Shown here: one piece after another, positions 7,193 through 15,066 of the stretch | Position numbering within the stretch: the first letter of the stretch is position 1 | Layout of the letters: each line of letters starts with the position of its first letter | DNA from: Woeseia sp. | GTDB lineage: Bacteria; Pseudomonadota; Gammaproteobacteria; Steroidobacterales; Woeseiaceae | Direction: 5' to 3' | DNA: 52,448 bases | Assembly (NCBI GenBank): GCA_013003155.1 | Contig: JABDKF010000028.1 | Span: 1-52,448, forward strand | Position numbers and translations under genes: made by a program | The notes under the pieces: model-generated | What the model was told of the DNA's origin: nothing | Seen by the model: only the letters and a program-made list of their open reading frames with translations | The model's database searches: none

Positions 7193-8080
7193 CTACGTAC
7201 TCGGGGCTGGACTGCGCAAGTGCTGCGCCAGAAAATCCAGCGTGAGTTGCCAGGCGTCGGCGGCAGCCGCAGCGTTATAGCTATTGCCGCTCGGATTGGC
7301 AAAGGCATGGCCAACTTCCGGGTAAATCCGTATCGTAAAGTTTTTCCTTAACCTCTGCAGCGCTCCTTCAAAATCTTCGACGGAAGATACGGGAATGCCA
7401 CGGTCCTGCTCAGCGAAAATTCCCAGTATCGGCACGTTGAGGTCTTGCAGCTGTTCCTCGTCAGAGGTTACCTGGCCGTAATACATGACTGCGGCGGACA
7501 AGCTGTCGGGAAACATCAGGGCCGTATTGAGCGACCAGCCACCACCGAAACACCAGCCAAGCGAAGCGACTGAAGGTGCGTTGGCAGTATTCAGCAGGAA
7601 GTCATAAGCCTGTTGTATGTTCTCTTCTGCGAAGTTCTGATTCTCGAGAACCTCCAGCATCAATCTCCGCGCGCCGTCCGGGTTCTCAGCCGTTTGTCCT
7701 TGAAACAGATCGACGGCAAGCACGATGTAGCCTTCACCCGCCAGACGGTCGGCCATAGCGCGCAGCCCGTCGTTCAGTCCCCACCACTCATGAATCATGA
7801 TGACGGCGGGCAGGGGCTCGACCATGTCGATCGGAAACACGAAATAACCGTAGACCAGGTGGTTGTCGACCTCCGCGTACGGCAGGGTCTCCCCAATGAC
7901 ATCCGTCAGCGGTGCCGTATCACCAGCAGCACTGGGCCTGCCATTGTCGCCGGCATGTTCGCGCGTCATGGCATCGACGTTTTCGCGGCCGGGATCGTCA
8001 GTACCACCGCAGGCGGCCAGCAGGCACACCCAAAGACAGGCAGAGCAGGCCAAAAGTCGACGACTAAACGATTCCAACAT
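7193..8080 (-). CDS. Dienelactone hydrolase-family lipoprotein
   Basis: A 295-residue alpha/beta hydrolase. The lipobox LLAAC places the acylated cysteine at residue 24, so the enzyme is membrane-anchored. The DLH catalytic triad is visible: nucleophile C177 in GWCFGG, D226 in AEQDRG and H258 in EVGHAF. The HEWWG segment near 97-101 is also typical. Cytoplasmic members open cyclic lactones; the true substrate of exported members is unknown. The ATG at 8078-8080 has GGAGAA upstream; the longer frame lacks this and would hide the signal peptide. Confidence 0.87.
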   Translation of the reverse strand: MLESFSRRLLACSACLWVCLLAACGGTDDPGRENVDAMTREHAGDNGRPSAAGDTAPLTDVIGETLPYAEVDNHLVYGYFVFPIDMVEPLPAVIMIHEWWGLNDGLRAMADRLAGEGYIVLAVDLFQGQTAENPDGARRLMLEVLENQNFAEENIQQAYDFLLNTANAPSVASLGWCFGGGWSLNTALMFPDSLSAAVMYYGQVTSDEEQLQDLNVPILGIFAEQDRGIPVSSVEDFEGALQRLRKNFTIRIYPEVGHAFANPSGNSYNAAAAADAWQLTLDFLAQHLRSPAPST

Positions 8081-8173
8081 CAATTTCTCCGCAGCGGGCG
8101 CGCCATTTTCGCACCCGGAGCCTACAGGTGGGGCCAAGTGTAAAGAAAAAAACCGCCGGCAGCACCTAACGCT

Positions 8174-8329
8174 TTACCAATCGTCATCATCCTGCCACTC
8201 GCGGAGCTTGGTTTGGTCGACATCCTGCCACTGGCGGCGGCTCAGGCGAGCGTAATAAATGACCTTCGCCAGGACATACACAATCACCAATAGAACAATA
8301 GCGCCTGCAACCCAAATGCCATTATGCAC
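8174..8329 (-). CDS. 51-residue single-span membrane protein (GTG start)
   Basis: A small gene beginning with GTG at 8327-8329, preceded by GGAGTG six bases upstream. The product has one transmembrane helix (about residues 5-25), then a basic/aromatic stretch and an acidic end, QDDDDW. The charge pattern, with positive residues just after the helix, suggests the C-terminus faces the cytoplasm. The family is not recognised. It lies between the DLH-like gene and the divergent ABC ATPase. Coding status rests on the good ribosome site, the coherent membrane topology and lack of a competing frame. Confidence 0.6.
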   Translation of the reverse strand: MHNGIWVAGAIVLLVIVYVLAKVIYYARLSRRQWQDVDQTKLREWQDDDDW

Positions 8330-8551
8330 AATTCACTCCGTTATCAGACACGCGCCGACAGCACATATTGTACGATGTCAGTCGATACCGGGTGTCGCCG
8401 GGTAGAAAAACCGGCCAGAACCAAAAGCTGCTGTGGTGCGCGTGCGGACCCTTTGGATATAGGCCGGTGCCTTGCGAAGAGACGATAGCGCGTGGCCTGC
8501 AGGCCAGCCGGCTGGCGATAGGCGCAAAGTGCCGCACAGGGATCTCTTCAA

Positions 8552-9382
8552 ATGAATGCCAGCGATCATGAGAAACCACTGATCGATATTCACCGCGCCA
8601 CAATATGGCGCGGTTCGACCTGCGTTTTCCGAGATTTCAGCCTGTCCATCGGACAACATGAACAGGTTGCAATACTCGGCCCCAATGGCGCGGGCAAGAC
8701 CACCTTGCTGAAGCTTGTTAACCGGGAAATCTATCCGGTCGCGGCAGATGGATCCTGGGTTCGAATTCTGGGTCGCGAGAACTGGAACGTTTGGGACTTG
8801 CGCTCGCACATTGGTCTTGTGTCACAGGATCTGCAAAATCGCTACCGCGACAAGACCCGCGGCCTGCAGGTTGTTGTGTCCGGCTATCTATCGAGCGTTG
8901 GCGTGCACGGTTTACTGGCACGCCGGGTCAGCAAGGACCAGATCAAGAAGGCGCGCGCCGCCCTGACCGACCTTGGCGTGGGCGAACTGGCCGATACGCC
9001 GCTTGCCAATATGTCGACGGGGCAGCAACGCCGCTGCCTGCTGGCCCGCGCCTTGGTGCATGACCCGCAAACTTTGATTCTGGACGAACCGACCAGCGGT
9101 CTTGACCTCGCCGCCAGTTTTGACTACCTGGCAAGAGTACGAGACCTGGTGAGCGCAGGCATAAGTATCGTACTGGTTACCCATGCCGTTCATGAAATCC
9201 CACCGGCAATTCGGCGCGTAATTTTGTTGCGTGATGGCCGTATCGTCGCCGACGGTAGCCGCGAAACCGTGCTGACGCGCGACAACCTGCAGGCCGCGTT
9301 CAACGTCGAGATGCGTGTGCGTGAATTAGACGGGTACTATTTTGCTTATCCCGACGAACGCGGGTCTCTACAAGAAACGTGA
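8552..9382 (+). CDS. ABC transporter ATP-binding protein without a permease nearby
   Basis: 276 residues with a complete nucleotide-binding domain: Walker A GPNGAGKT (43-50), Q-loop near SQDLQ (91-95), signature MSTGQ (154-158, in place of LSGGQ), Walker B LILDEP (175-180), a D-loop and the switch histidine H211. It resembles the YlmA/ModF-like group of stand-alone ATPases. No membrane or binding-protein gene adjoins it, so its partner is elsewhere or it acts alone. An N-terminal extension of about 10 residues precedes the first strand. AGGGA lies about 10 bases ahead of the start. Confidence 0.85.
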   Translation: MNASDHEKPLIDIHRATIWRGSTCVFRDFSLSIGQHEQVAILGPNGAGKTTLLKLVNREIYPVAADGSWVRILGRENWNVWDLRSHIGLVSQDLQNRYRDKTRGLQVVVSGYLSSVGVHGLLARRVSKDQIKKARAALTDLGVGELADTPLANMSTGQQRRCLLARALVHDPQTLILDEPTSGLDLAASFDYLARVRDLVSAGISIVLVTHAVHEIPPAIRRVILLRDGRIVADGSRETVLTRDNLQAAFNVEMRVRELDGYYFAYPDERGSLQET

Positions 9383-9426
9383 TCCATTGCGACGACAGCA
9401 ACTCTCGATGTCGCTAGGCTCTCAGC

Positions 9427-10146
9427 ATGTTCGTATCGCGCCGCCTTCAGTTTTTTTTGCCGTGTTTTGCCACGGCATTATGTCAATTTATGCCATCGGC
9501 GAGCGCAGCGGGATTTGACCCCTTCGCCGGGAAAAGTAGCACGTCAATTGCGATGACTGTGCTTATCGCAACTTTGCTCGCGGCAATTCTGGCCAGGCAT
9601 TTTTTACTTCGCTACAGGGATCGAGCCAGCACCAGGGTCTCTAGGCAAATAATTCCTGACACGCTGCATGCCATGCAGCTTGATCACATACATAATTGTA
9701 TTTTGCCCGGATCGTATGACGGTTTAACGCGAATCGATTACGCGGTTTTAGCGCCAGTCGGTATCGTCTGCGTTCGCGCTGTCACTGCGACTGGGAAAAT
9801 CTCAGCGGACTCGGGGGATCCACAGTGGCTCATGTTCGGTGGCCCCCAACCAAAGCAGTTTTTGAACCCAATAATCCAGAACGAAGGCCGCGCGGCTGCA
9901 CTTCGCAAAGCGCTCCCGGACATTCCCGTGTTTAGTGTCATTGTGTTCACCGGCAGGGTGCGCTTGCCGGATGCGTTGCCGGACAATGTTATTCACGCCG
10001 CAGAGCTGCAAGCATGGTTTAACAAGCTACAAACGCTGCATGACCCCGCGACGAAGCTTGACGCTGCCTGGTCGAAATTGCAGTGTGCCGCCCTTACTGA
10101 CACGGCAACGCTCCGTGATTTCGAGGCTCAGCTAAGTTTCAGTTAG
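9427..10146 (+). CDS. NERD-like membrane protein with altered catalytic positions
   Basis: 239 residues. A signal-like hydrophobic start (about 1-27) and a transmembrane helix (about 42-60) precede a domain resembling NERD (nuclease-related, about 65-170): TRIDYAVLAPVGIVCVRA followed by GKIS and later NPIIQN. In typical NERD proteins the strand after the Gly-Ile ends in E-x-K; here it reads R-A-V, so the nuclease centre is probably lost. Function is unknown. It follows the ABC ATPase by 44 bp on the same strand and may be co-transcribed. Confidence 0.62.
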   Translation: MFVSRRLQFFLPCFATALCQFMPSASAAGFDPFAGKSSTSIAMTVLIATLLAAILARHFLLRYRDRASTRVSRQIIPDTLHAMQLDHIHNCILPGSYDGLTRIDYAVLAPVGIVCVRAVTATGKISADSGDPQWLMFGGPQPKQFLNPIIQNEGRAAALRKALPDIPVFSVIVFTGRVRLPDALPDNVIHAAELQAWFNKLQTLHDPATKLDAAWSKLQCAALTDTATLRDFEAQLSFS

Positions 10147-10214
10147 CCGCAACGTTCGAACCATCTGCGATTTCGCTATACTCCGAGCCCTGGTAGTTAA
10201 ACGGTGCCCGGTTC

Positions 10215-11420
10215 ATGGATTCGGAAATTCTGATCAGCTCTCCCATCGGAGTCCTTGCGGTCTTGTGCGCAGTCGCTGCCTTCTGGTTTGCAGTGGAACA
10301 AAGTACGCAGCTTAAATTTTTCCAGTACGTCCCGCCGTTACTTTTTATCTACGCAACTCCGGTGTTCTTGAACAATTTCGACGTCATTCCACACAACTCG
10401 CCGGTTTACGGGGGTTTGAGCAGCTACGCATTGCCTGCATTTATCGTTTTGATGCTGATCAAGGTGAACGTTCCCGCCGCCATTAGCATTATGGGTAAAG
10501 GCGTGCTGGTCATGCTCATGGGTACGGTGGGCGTAATGGTCGGTGGCGTTGTGTCCTATGTTGCAGTTCACCAATGGCTGGCGCCCGACGCGTGGAAGGG
10601 CTTCGGCGCACTCGCCGGCAGCTGGATTGGCGGGACAGGCAACATGGCAGCGAGCGCCGAAATGCTGGGTACGCCGCCCGAACAATTTGGGCTGGCGGTG
10701 CTCGCTGACAATGTCATTTACATCGTGTGGCTCCCGATTCTGCTCGCTTCAAAAAACTTCGCTGATCGATTTAATCGCTGGTCAAAGGTTCCGGAAGACC
10801 GGCTGCACCAGATGGACCGGGCATCCGCCGAAGCCATAAACGTTGAGCGCCTTCCGGAAATGCGCGACTACATTTACCTCGGTGCAATTGCTATCGTCGT
10901 CACGTGGATTTCCAGCAGCGTTGCCGGATTCCTGTACGCGTGGATGCAAAACGCCTACCCGTCATTGCAGAACGTACTCACGCTTTCTACCTGGCGAATC
11001 CTGCTGATCACGAGCATAGCGTTGTCGCTCTCGGTCACGCGCGTATCGCAGCTGCCAAGTGCAACGGCGTTGGGAACTGCGCTTATATATGTTTTCGTCG
11101 CCGGCATGGGTGCACGTGCATCGATAGAAGGGTTTGCACAGGCGCCGGCATTCCTGCTCGGCGCTTTCGTCTGGATATTTATTCACGGGGCGTTTTGTCT
11201 TCTCGGTGCCCGCATATTTCGAGTCGACGTACACAGCGCGGCGATTGCCTCTGCCGCAAACATCGGCGCGGCGGCATCGGCACCTATTGTCGCCGCCTTT
11301 CATCGCCCAAGCCTCGTCCCCGTGTCGATTCTGATGGCGCTAATCGGTTATGCGCTTGGCAACTACCTGGCGCCCCTGACCGGACATCTCGCGCGCATGG
11401 CAGTCGGTCAACCGGCATGA
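10215..11420 (+). CDS. DUF819 family multi-spanning membrane protein
   Basis: 401 residues with roughly 11-12 hydrophobic helices. The conserved GSWIGGTGNMAASAEMLG segment (around residues 135-155), followed by a LADNVIYIVW helix, matches the DUF819/YjcL family, which has an ion-transporter-like two-repeat fold. No substrate is established for the family. The Gly-rich half near the C-terminus (ANIGAAASAPIVAAF) mirrors the first repeat. It is followed at once by the MBL hydrolase gene. Confidence 0.85.
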   Translation: MDSEILISSPIGVLAVLCAVAAFWFAVEQSTQLKFFQYVPPLLFIYATPVFLNNFDVIPHNSPVYGGLSSYALPAFIVLMLIKVNVPAAISIMGKGVLVMLMGTVGVMVGGVVSYVAVHQWLAPDAWKGFGALAGSWIGGTGNMAASAEMLGTPPEQFGLAVLADNVIYIVWLPILLASKNFADRFNRWSKVPEDRLHQMDRASAEAINVERLPEMRDYIYLGAIAIVVTWISSSVAGFLYAWMQNAYPSLQNVLTLSTWRILLITSIALSLSVTRVSQLPSATALGTALIYVFVAGMGARASIEGFAQAPAFLLGAFVWIFIHGAFCLLGARIFRVDVHSAAIASAANIGAAASAPIVAAFHRPSLVPVSILMALIGYALGNYLAPLTGHLARMAVGQPA

Positions 11421-11462
11421 TTGCCGGAAAAGACCGGGCAAGATGACGCAAAAACGCGTTTC

Positions 11463-12509
11463 ATGAGACTCCTGCTGCGTCGATGTTTCGCGGTCGCGGC
11501 CGTTTTGCTGATTCTCGCCATTGCCGTTGTTGCGCTAATAACCTGGCGTTGGCAAACACGCCCTTTGTTGGCGGAGTTGCCTATTCCATACGCGGACTCA
11601 GGGGACTCAGGGGACGCGAACGGCGAGCAGGTCACGGTCACCTGGCTGGGCATCAGTACCCTGCTGTTTGATGATGGCGAGACGCAAATTTTGACGGACG
11701 CGACGTTTTCGCGCCCGAAATTGCATGACCTTCTGCTGTTTCAACCGCTTGAATCTGACTACGCCACGATCAATCGTGCGCTGGATGAATTTCACATCGA
11801 CAGGCTCGCGGCAATCATTCCCCTGCACTCGCATTTTGATCACGTGATGGATGCCGGTCACGTTGCCAATCGCACGGACGCAATGGTGCTCGGATCGGGT
11901 TCCACATCGAACGTAGCGCGCGGCAGCCGCGTGCCGGTCGATCAATACCAGACTTTAAAGACAGGCGAACCGCGCTTTTTCGGAGACTTCACTGTAACCC
12001 TGCTGGAATCGCGTCATGTTCCGCAACTCCCCAATGGCAACCCGATTTTTTCCGGCGTAATTACCAAACCGCTCGTGCAACCGGCGCCTGTGAGCGCCTG
12101 GCATAGCGACTTTACCTATACGGTGCTAATCGAACACCCGACCGGGAAGGCTATCGTGCAGGGCAGTGCTGGTTTCGTCGCAGACCAACTGAACGGCGTG
12201 ACGGCTGATGCAGTGTTTCTCAGCATTGCGGGCCTCGCCACACAGGGCAAAGCTTACGCGGAGGAGTATTGGCGGGAAATCGTGTTGACGACGGGCGCGC
12301 GCAGGGTCTACCCAATCCATTTCGACGATTTCACTTTCCCGCTCGGCGAGGTTGCGCTGTTTCCAGCCATAGTGGACGACATTGTCGTGACGGCTGGCTG
12401 GATCAATGAGTTTGCGGCGGCGCCAGATGAAAAAATCGAGGTAGGGCTCCCGGTTTTTGGCAAGCCATTGAGACCTTTTAGTTCACTGCCTCCCCAAGAG
12501 GTCCGCTAA
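11463..12509 (+). CDS. Membrane-anchored MBL-fold metallo-hydrolase
   Basis: 348 residues. A single N-terminal helix (about 7-28) anchors the protein, with the enzyme domain outside the cytoplasm. The metal motif is H122-S-H124-F-D126-H127, with a further candidate ligand H185 in ESRHVPQ and a late His in YPIHFDDF. The fold is like the UlaG/NAPE-PLD group of beta-lactamase-like hydrolases; the substrate is unknown. The frame extends up to a TTG directly after the DUF819 stop, but the ATG at 11463 gives a better membrane anchor; neither has a strong ribosome site. The 3' end overlaps the convergent GIY-YIG gene by 27 bp. Confidence 0.8.
   Translation: MRLLLRRCFAVAAVLLILAIAVVALITWRWQTRPLLAELPIPYADSGDSGDANGEQVTVTWLGISTLLFDDGETQILTDATFSRPKLHDLLLFQPLESDYATINRALDEFHIDRLAAIIPLHSHFDHVMDAGHVANRTDAMVLGSGSTSNVARGSRVPVDQYQTLKTGEPRFFGDFTVTLLESRHVPQLPNGNPIFSGVITKPLVQPAPVSAWHSDFTYTVLIEHPTGKAIVQGSAGFVADQLNGVTADAVFLSIAGLATQGKAYAEEYWREIVLTTGARRVYPIHFDDFTFPLGEVALFPAIVDDIVVTAGWINEFAAAPDEKIEVGLPVFGKPLRPFSSLPPQEVR
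11594..11615 (+). repeat. 9-bp tandem repeat inside the MBL hydrolase gene
   Basis: The unit GGACTCAGG occurs twice followed by a partial third copy, coding for a DSG-DSG-D stretch in the linker between the membrane helix and the enzyme domain. Its period is a multiple of three, so copy-number change would keep the frame. Confidence 0.7.
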
Positions 12510-12791
12510 AAGTTTTTTGAGCTCGCGAGGCTTGTCGATAAGGGCCTCTTTGCGGTTCCTGGAGAGGCGCTTGATACGGTGCTCGACGCGACTGGCCAGA
12601 CTTCGATCGCCCACCTCACAGGCCAACTCCAATCTTAGCGGTCCGCGCCCACGCAGGTACTTTGCACCGCGCTCGCTGCTGTCGTGCTCTGCAAATCTGC
12701 GTTGAACGTCGGTGGCTATGCCGGTGTACAGACTACCGTCGGCACAGCGCAGCAAATAGACGCTCCAGCAAACCGCACTGGATTCAGCCAT
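12483..12791 (-). CDS. yhbQ: GIY-YIG family nuclease-like protein (YhbQ/UPF0213)
   Basis: 102 residues. The GIY-YIG core is visible as WSVYLLRCADGSLYTGIA (about 9-26), with the conserved Arg in TDVQRRFAEH and the Glu in SRVEHRIKRL. Length and pattern match the stand-alone YhbQ group, associated with DNA damage responses but not tightly defined. Its ATG overlaps the end of the DUF1272 gene by 8 bp, which implies translational coupling, and its 3' end overlaps the convergent MBL gene. Confidence 0.87.
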   Translation of the reverse strand: MAESSAVCWSVYLLRCADGSLYTGIATDVQRRFAEHDSSERGAKYLRGRGPLRLELACEVGDRSLASRVEHRIKRLSRNRKEALIDKPRELKKLLADLLGRQ

Positions 12792-13017
12792 CGCTACGCG
12801 TTGCGCGCTTTACGGAAGCAGGATACTTGCGCAGCAACTCGGCCGGACGAACGGGCCGCGTCTCAAACGGACCGCCACAATTAGGGCAGGTACCGCCCAG
12901 TTCTCGAGTCGCGCAATCTCGGCAGAAGGTACACTCGAAGCTGCAGATCATGGCGTCATCCGATTCTGCCGGGAGGTCGCAGTCGCAACGTTCGCAATGA
13001 GGGCGTAGTTCCAGCAC
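12784..13017 (-). CDS. DUF1272 zinc-ribbon-like protein
   Basis: 77 residues with the cysteine-rich DUF1272 pattern: CERCDCDLP near the start, then MICSFECTFCRDCA and CPNCGG. Four to five CxxC-like pairs suggest two bound zinc ions. The family is small and its function unknown. It is 6 bp downstream of the Imm10-like gene and overlaps yhbQ, so the three probably form one operon. Confidence 0.87.
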   Translation of the reverse strand: MLELRPHCERCDCDLPAESDDAMICSFECTFCRDCATRELGGTCPNCGGPFETRPVRPAELLRKYPASVKRATRSDG

Positions 13018-13023
13018 GACAAA

Positions 13024-13395
13024 TCAGGCGTTACCGCCGCTCAGACAATCGCCCAGAACGCGAAATGCGCCCGCCTCGACGACGGCTTTGTTTTCCGCTG
13101 TCGGCGCGTAGCTCAAGACGATCTCCAGGGCACCATCAAGTTCCTTTGCCGGCTCGCGCAAATGCAAGGTAAGAGTATTTTCTCGCATCTGTGCTTCGCG
13201 AATCAGGTCGTGCCCGGCAAACTGCTGTTCATTGACTTCGATGTATATCTTGGGCGCAAAATCGTCGCTTTGCCCGCGCATCAACAACAGGTAGTCGTCG
13301 ATGTCGCCACTTTTCGTGGTGTGCGCGAAGAACAACATCATGGCGTTGTCTCGAACATCGAAAGCAACTGTGTCGTATTGACGATGACAAGACAT
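13024..13395 (-). CDS. Imm10-like hypothetical protein
   Basis: 123 residues. The order of segments, a YLLLMRG strand, then IYIEVNEQ, then alternating strands such as NTLTLHLRE and ALEIVLSY, resembles the Imm10 family of presumed immunity proteins, but I recall only the pattern and the match is loose. No toxin gene with a secretion or Rhs/CDI module lies nearby. I chose the ATG at 13393-13395, which has GGGA eight bases upstream; an ATG two codons earlier is too close to it. It leads the operon with DUF1272 and yhbQ. Confidence 0.5.
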   Translation of the reverse strand: MSCHRQYDTVAFDVRDNAMMLFFAHTTKSGDIDDYLLLMRGQSDDFAPKIYIEVNEQQFAGHDLIREAQMRENTLTLHLREPAKELDGALEIVLSYAPTAENKAVVEAGAFRVLGDCLSGGNA

Positions 13396-13468
13396 GAGCA
13401 TATTCCCGGCACTGGATCGTAACGTTATTGTACTTGATGCGAGCACTCAATCCGAATCAAATAACGCT

Positions 13469-14356
13469 TTATCGATACTCCTGCATCACGGCCTCAATAG
13501 ATGCGTCTTTCTCCGCCCAAACTTCGCCAAGCCACCGATGAAACCTGCGGCGGTGATCGCGGTCGTTAACGTAGTCACCTGCGATCATCCAGTCGGCAAC
13601 GTCGCGCTTCTGCACGTCGATAATCACGTGCGGCACCTCGCCGCAGACCATTTCCCAGAACCGCGGCGCGCCGTGCGGATAAATTACAGTCACATCCAGA
13701 ATCGCTGAAAACATGTCGCCCATGCTCGACAGCGCGAGTGCAAGGCCACCCGCACGAGGTTGCAATAAATTCTGATAGGGCGATTTTCGGCGCACTCGCT
13801 TGGCTTCGCTAAACCGTGTGCCTTCGATGAAATTTATTACCGAGGTGGGCGTGTGGCGGAACTTCTCGCAGGCGCGCCGCGTTGCCTCCAGATCGCTGCC
13901 TTTTTTCTCCGGATGGCTTGCCAGGTAACTCTTCGAGTGCCTTTGCATAAACGGCATATCCAGGGCCCAGAAGCTCAGACCGAGAAACGGGAACCAAACC
14001 AGCTGTTTCTTGATGAAAAATTTGAGTAACGGAATTCGTCTGTTCATCAGGGTTTGCAGGATGACAATGTCCACCCAGGACTGGTGGTTGACGATTACGA
14101 GGTACCACTCTTCAACACTGAGCCCATCAGTCCCCCGTATGTCCCAACGCGTGTCATTGGCGGCACCAAATATCAGCGCGTTGCCGCTGATCCAGTTTTC
14201 CGCGCATTGCATCAGCAACCGGGTCAGCCAGCGACGCGCTCCGGCAAATGGCAGCAGCAGCTTGACCAACGCCAGAACCATGATCGGCACAAACCAGAAC
14301 AGCGTATTCAATGTAACGACACTGAATGCCGCAAGGCCCTTCAGGTTTCGAAACAA
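13469..14356 (-). CDS. YihG-like lysophospholipid acyltransferase
   Basis: 295 residues. The PlsC-type motifs are clear: NHQSWVD with H91 and D96 (motif I), and FIEGTRF with E178-G-T-R181 (motif III). A hydrophobic N-terminal segment (about 8-35) anchors it in the inner membrane. The overall length and spacing resemble YihG, which transfers acyl groups to lysophosphatidic acid and shifts phospholipid acyl composition. It is divergent from iorAB and lies 73 bp upstream of the Imm10-like gene, possibly in the same transcript. Confidence 0.88.
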   Translation of the reverse strand: MFRNLKGLAAFSVVTLNTLFWFVPIMVLALVKLLLPFAGARRWLTRLLMQCAENWISGNALIFGAANDTRWDIRGTDGLSVEEWYLVIVNHQSWVDIVILQTLMNRRIPLLKFFIKKQLVWFPFLGLSFWALDMPFMQRHSKSYLASHPEKKGSDLEATRRACEKFRHTPTSVINFIEGTRFSEAKRVRRKSPYQNLLQPRAGGLALALSSMGDMFSAILDVTVIYPHGAPRFWEMVCGEVPHVIIDVQKRDVADWMIAGDYVNDRDHRRRFHRWLGEVWAEKDASIEAVMQEYR

Positions 14357-14571
14357 TCTCTTCAGTGGATATAGCCTCGCATTGATGCAAACTGGTCGTC
14401 GATTCTAGCCTGAAAACAGGCGCTACTGTTCGGCCCAATCGAATCGATATGCTGAGACTTGCCGAGCGAGGTGCCTTGGCGTAGTGTCTTTGTCGCTTAT
14501 TTTGCGCAAAAATGCCCGAATCCCGCGGGGCAGAAAATGCCGCGTCTACTGACAAGAATGGATAACCACGC

Positions 14572-15066
14572 ATGCTTACGTTAACTGTCAACGGGGTGAC
14601 ACATCAGGTAGATGTTGACCCCAGCACACCCTTACTTTGGGTCATTCGCGAACAGCTGGCACTGATTGGCACGAAGTACGGCTGCGGCATGGCGCAATGC
14701 GGGACCTGCACGGTGCATTTGAACGGGGCCGCGATCCGCTCGTGCGTAACGCCTGTGCGCGCTGCCGACCAGCAGCAGATAACCACCATTGAAGGATTGG
14801 CGAACGGCGACACGCTGCACCCGTTGCAACAGGCATGGATTGACGAGCAAATCCCCCAGTGCGGCTACTGCCAGTCTGGCCAATTGATGTCGGCGGCGGC
14901 GCTGCTCAGCAACAATCCCAATCCTGACGACGCGGCGATCGACGCGGCGATGAGCGGCAACGTGTGCCGCTGTGGAACATACCCCCGCATTCGTAAAGGC
15001 ATCAAGCGCGCCGCGACGGCGGTCGCAGCTGACGCCGTGGAGGCAAAGGAGCGGCGTCATGGGTAA
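14572..15066 (+). CDS. iorA: Isoquinoline 1-oxidoreductase-type small subunit, [2Fe-2S]
   Basis: 164-residue iron-sulfur subunit of a molybdenum hydroxylase. The ferredoxin-like cluster cysteines are C38, C43, C46 and C58, and the second, helical-domain cluster uses C97, C100, C132 and C134. It passes electrons from the molybdenum site of IorB. The iorA stop and iorB start overlap by 8 bp. There is no FAD subunit next door, as is usual for the Ior group, which donates electrons to a cytochrome or other acceptor. Confidence 0.92.
   Translation: MLTLTVNGVTHQVDVDPSTPLLWVIREQLALIGTKYGCGMAQCGTCTVHLNGAAIRSCVTPVRAADQQQITTIEGLANGDTLHPLQQAWIDEQIPQCGYCQSGQLMSAAALLSNNPNPDDAAIDAAMSGNVCRCGTYPRIRKGIKRAATAVAADAVEAKERRHG

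Noticed and set aside
10904-11446. Long second frame inside the DUF819 gene
   Set aside because: Arg/Cys-rich shadow of a strong membrane-protein frame.
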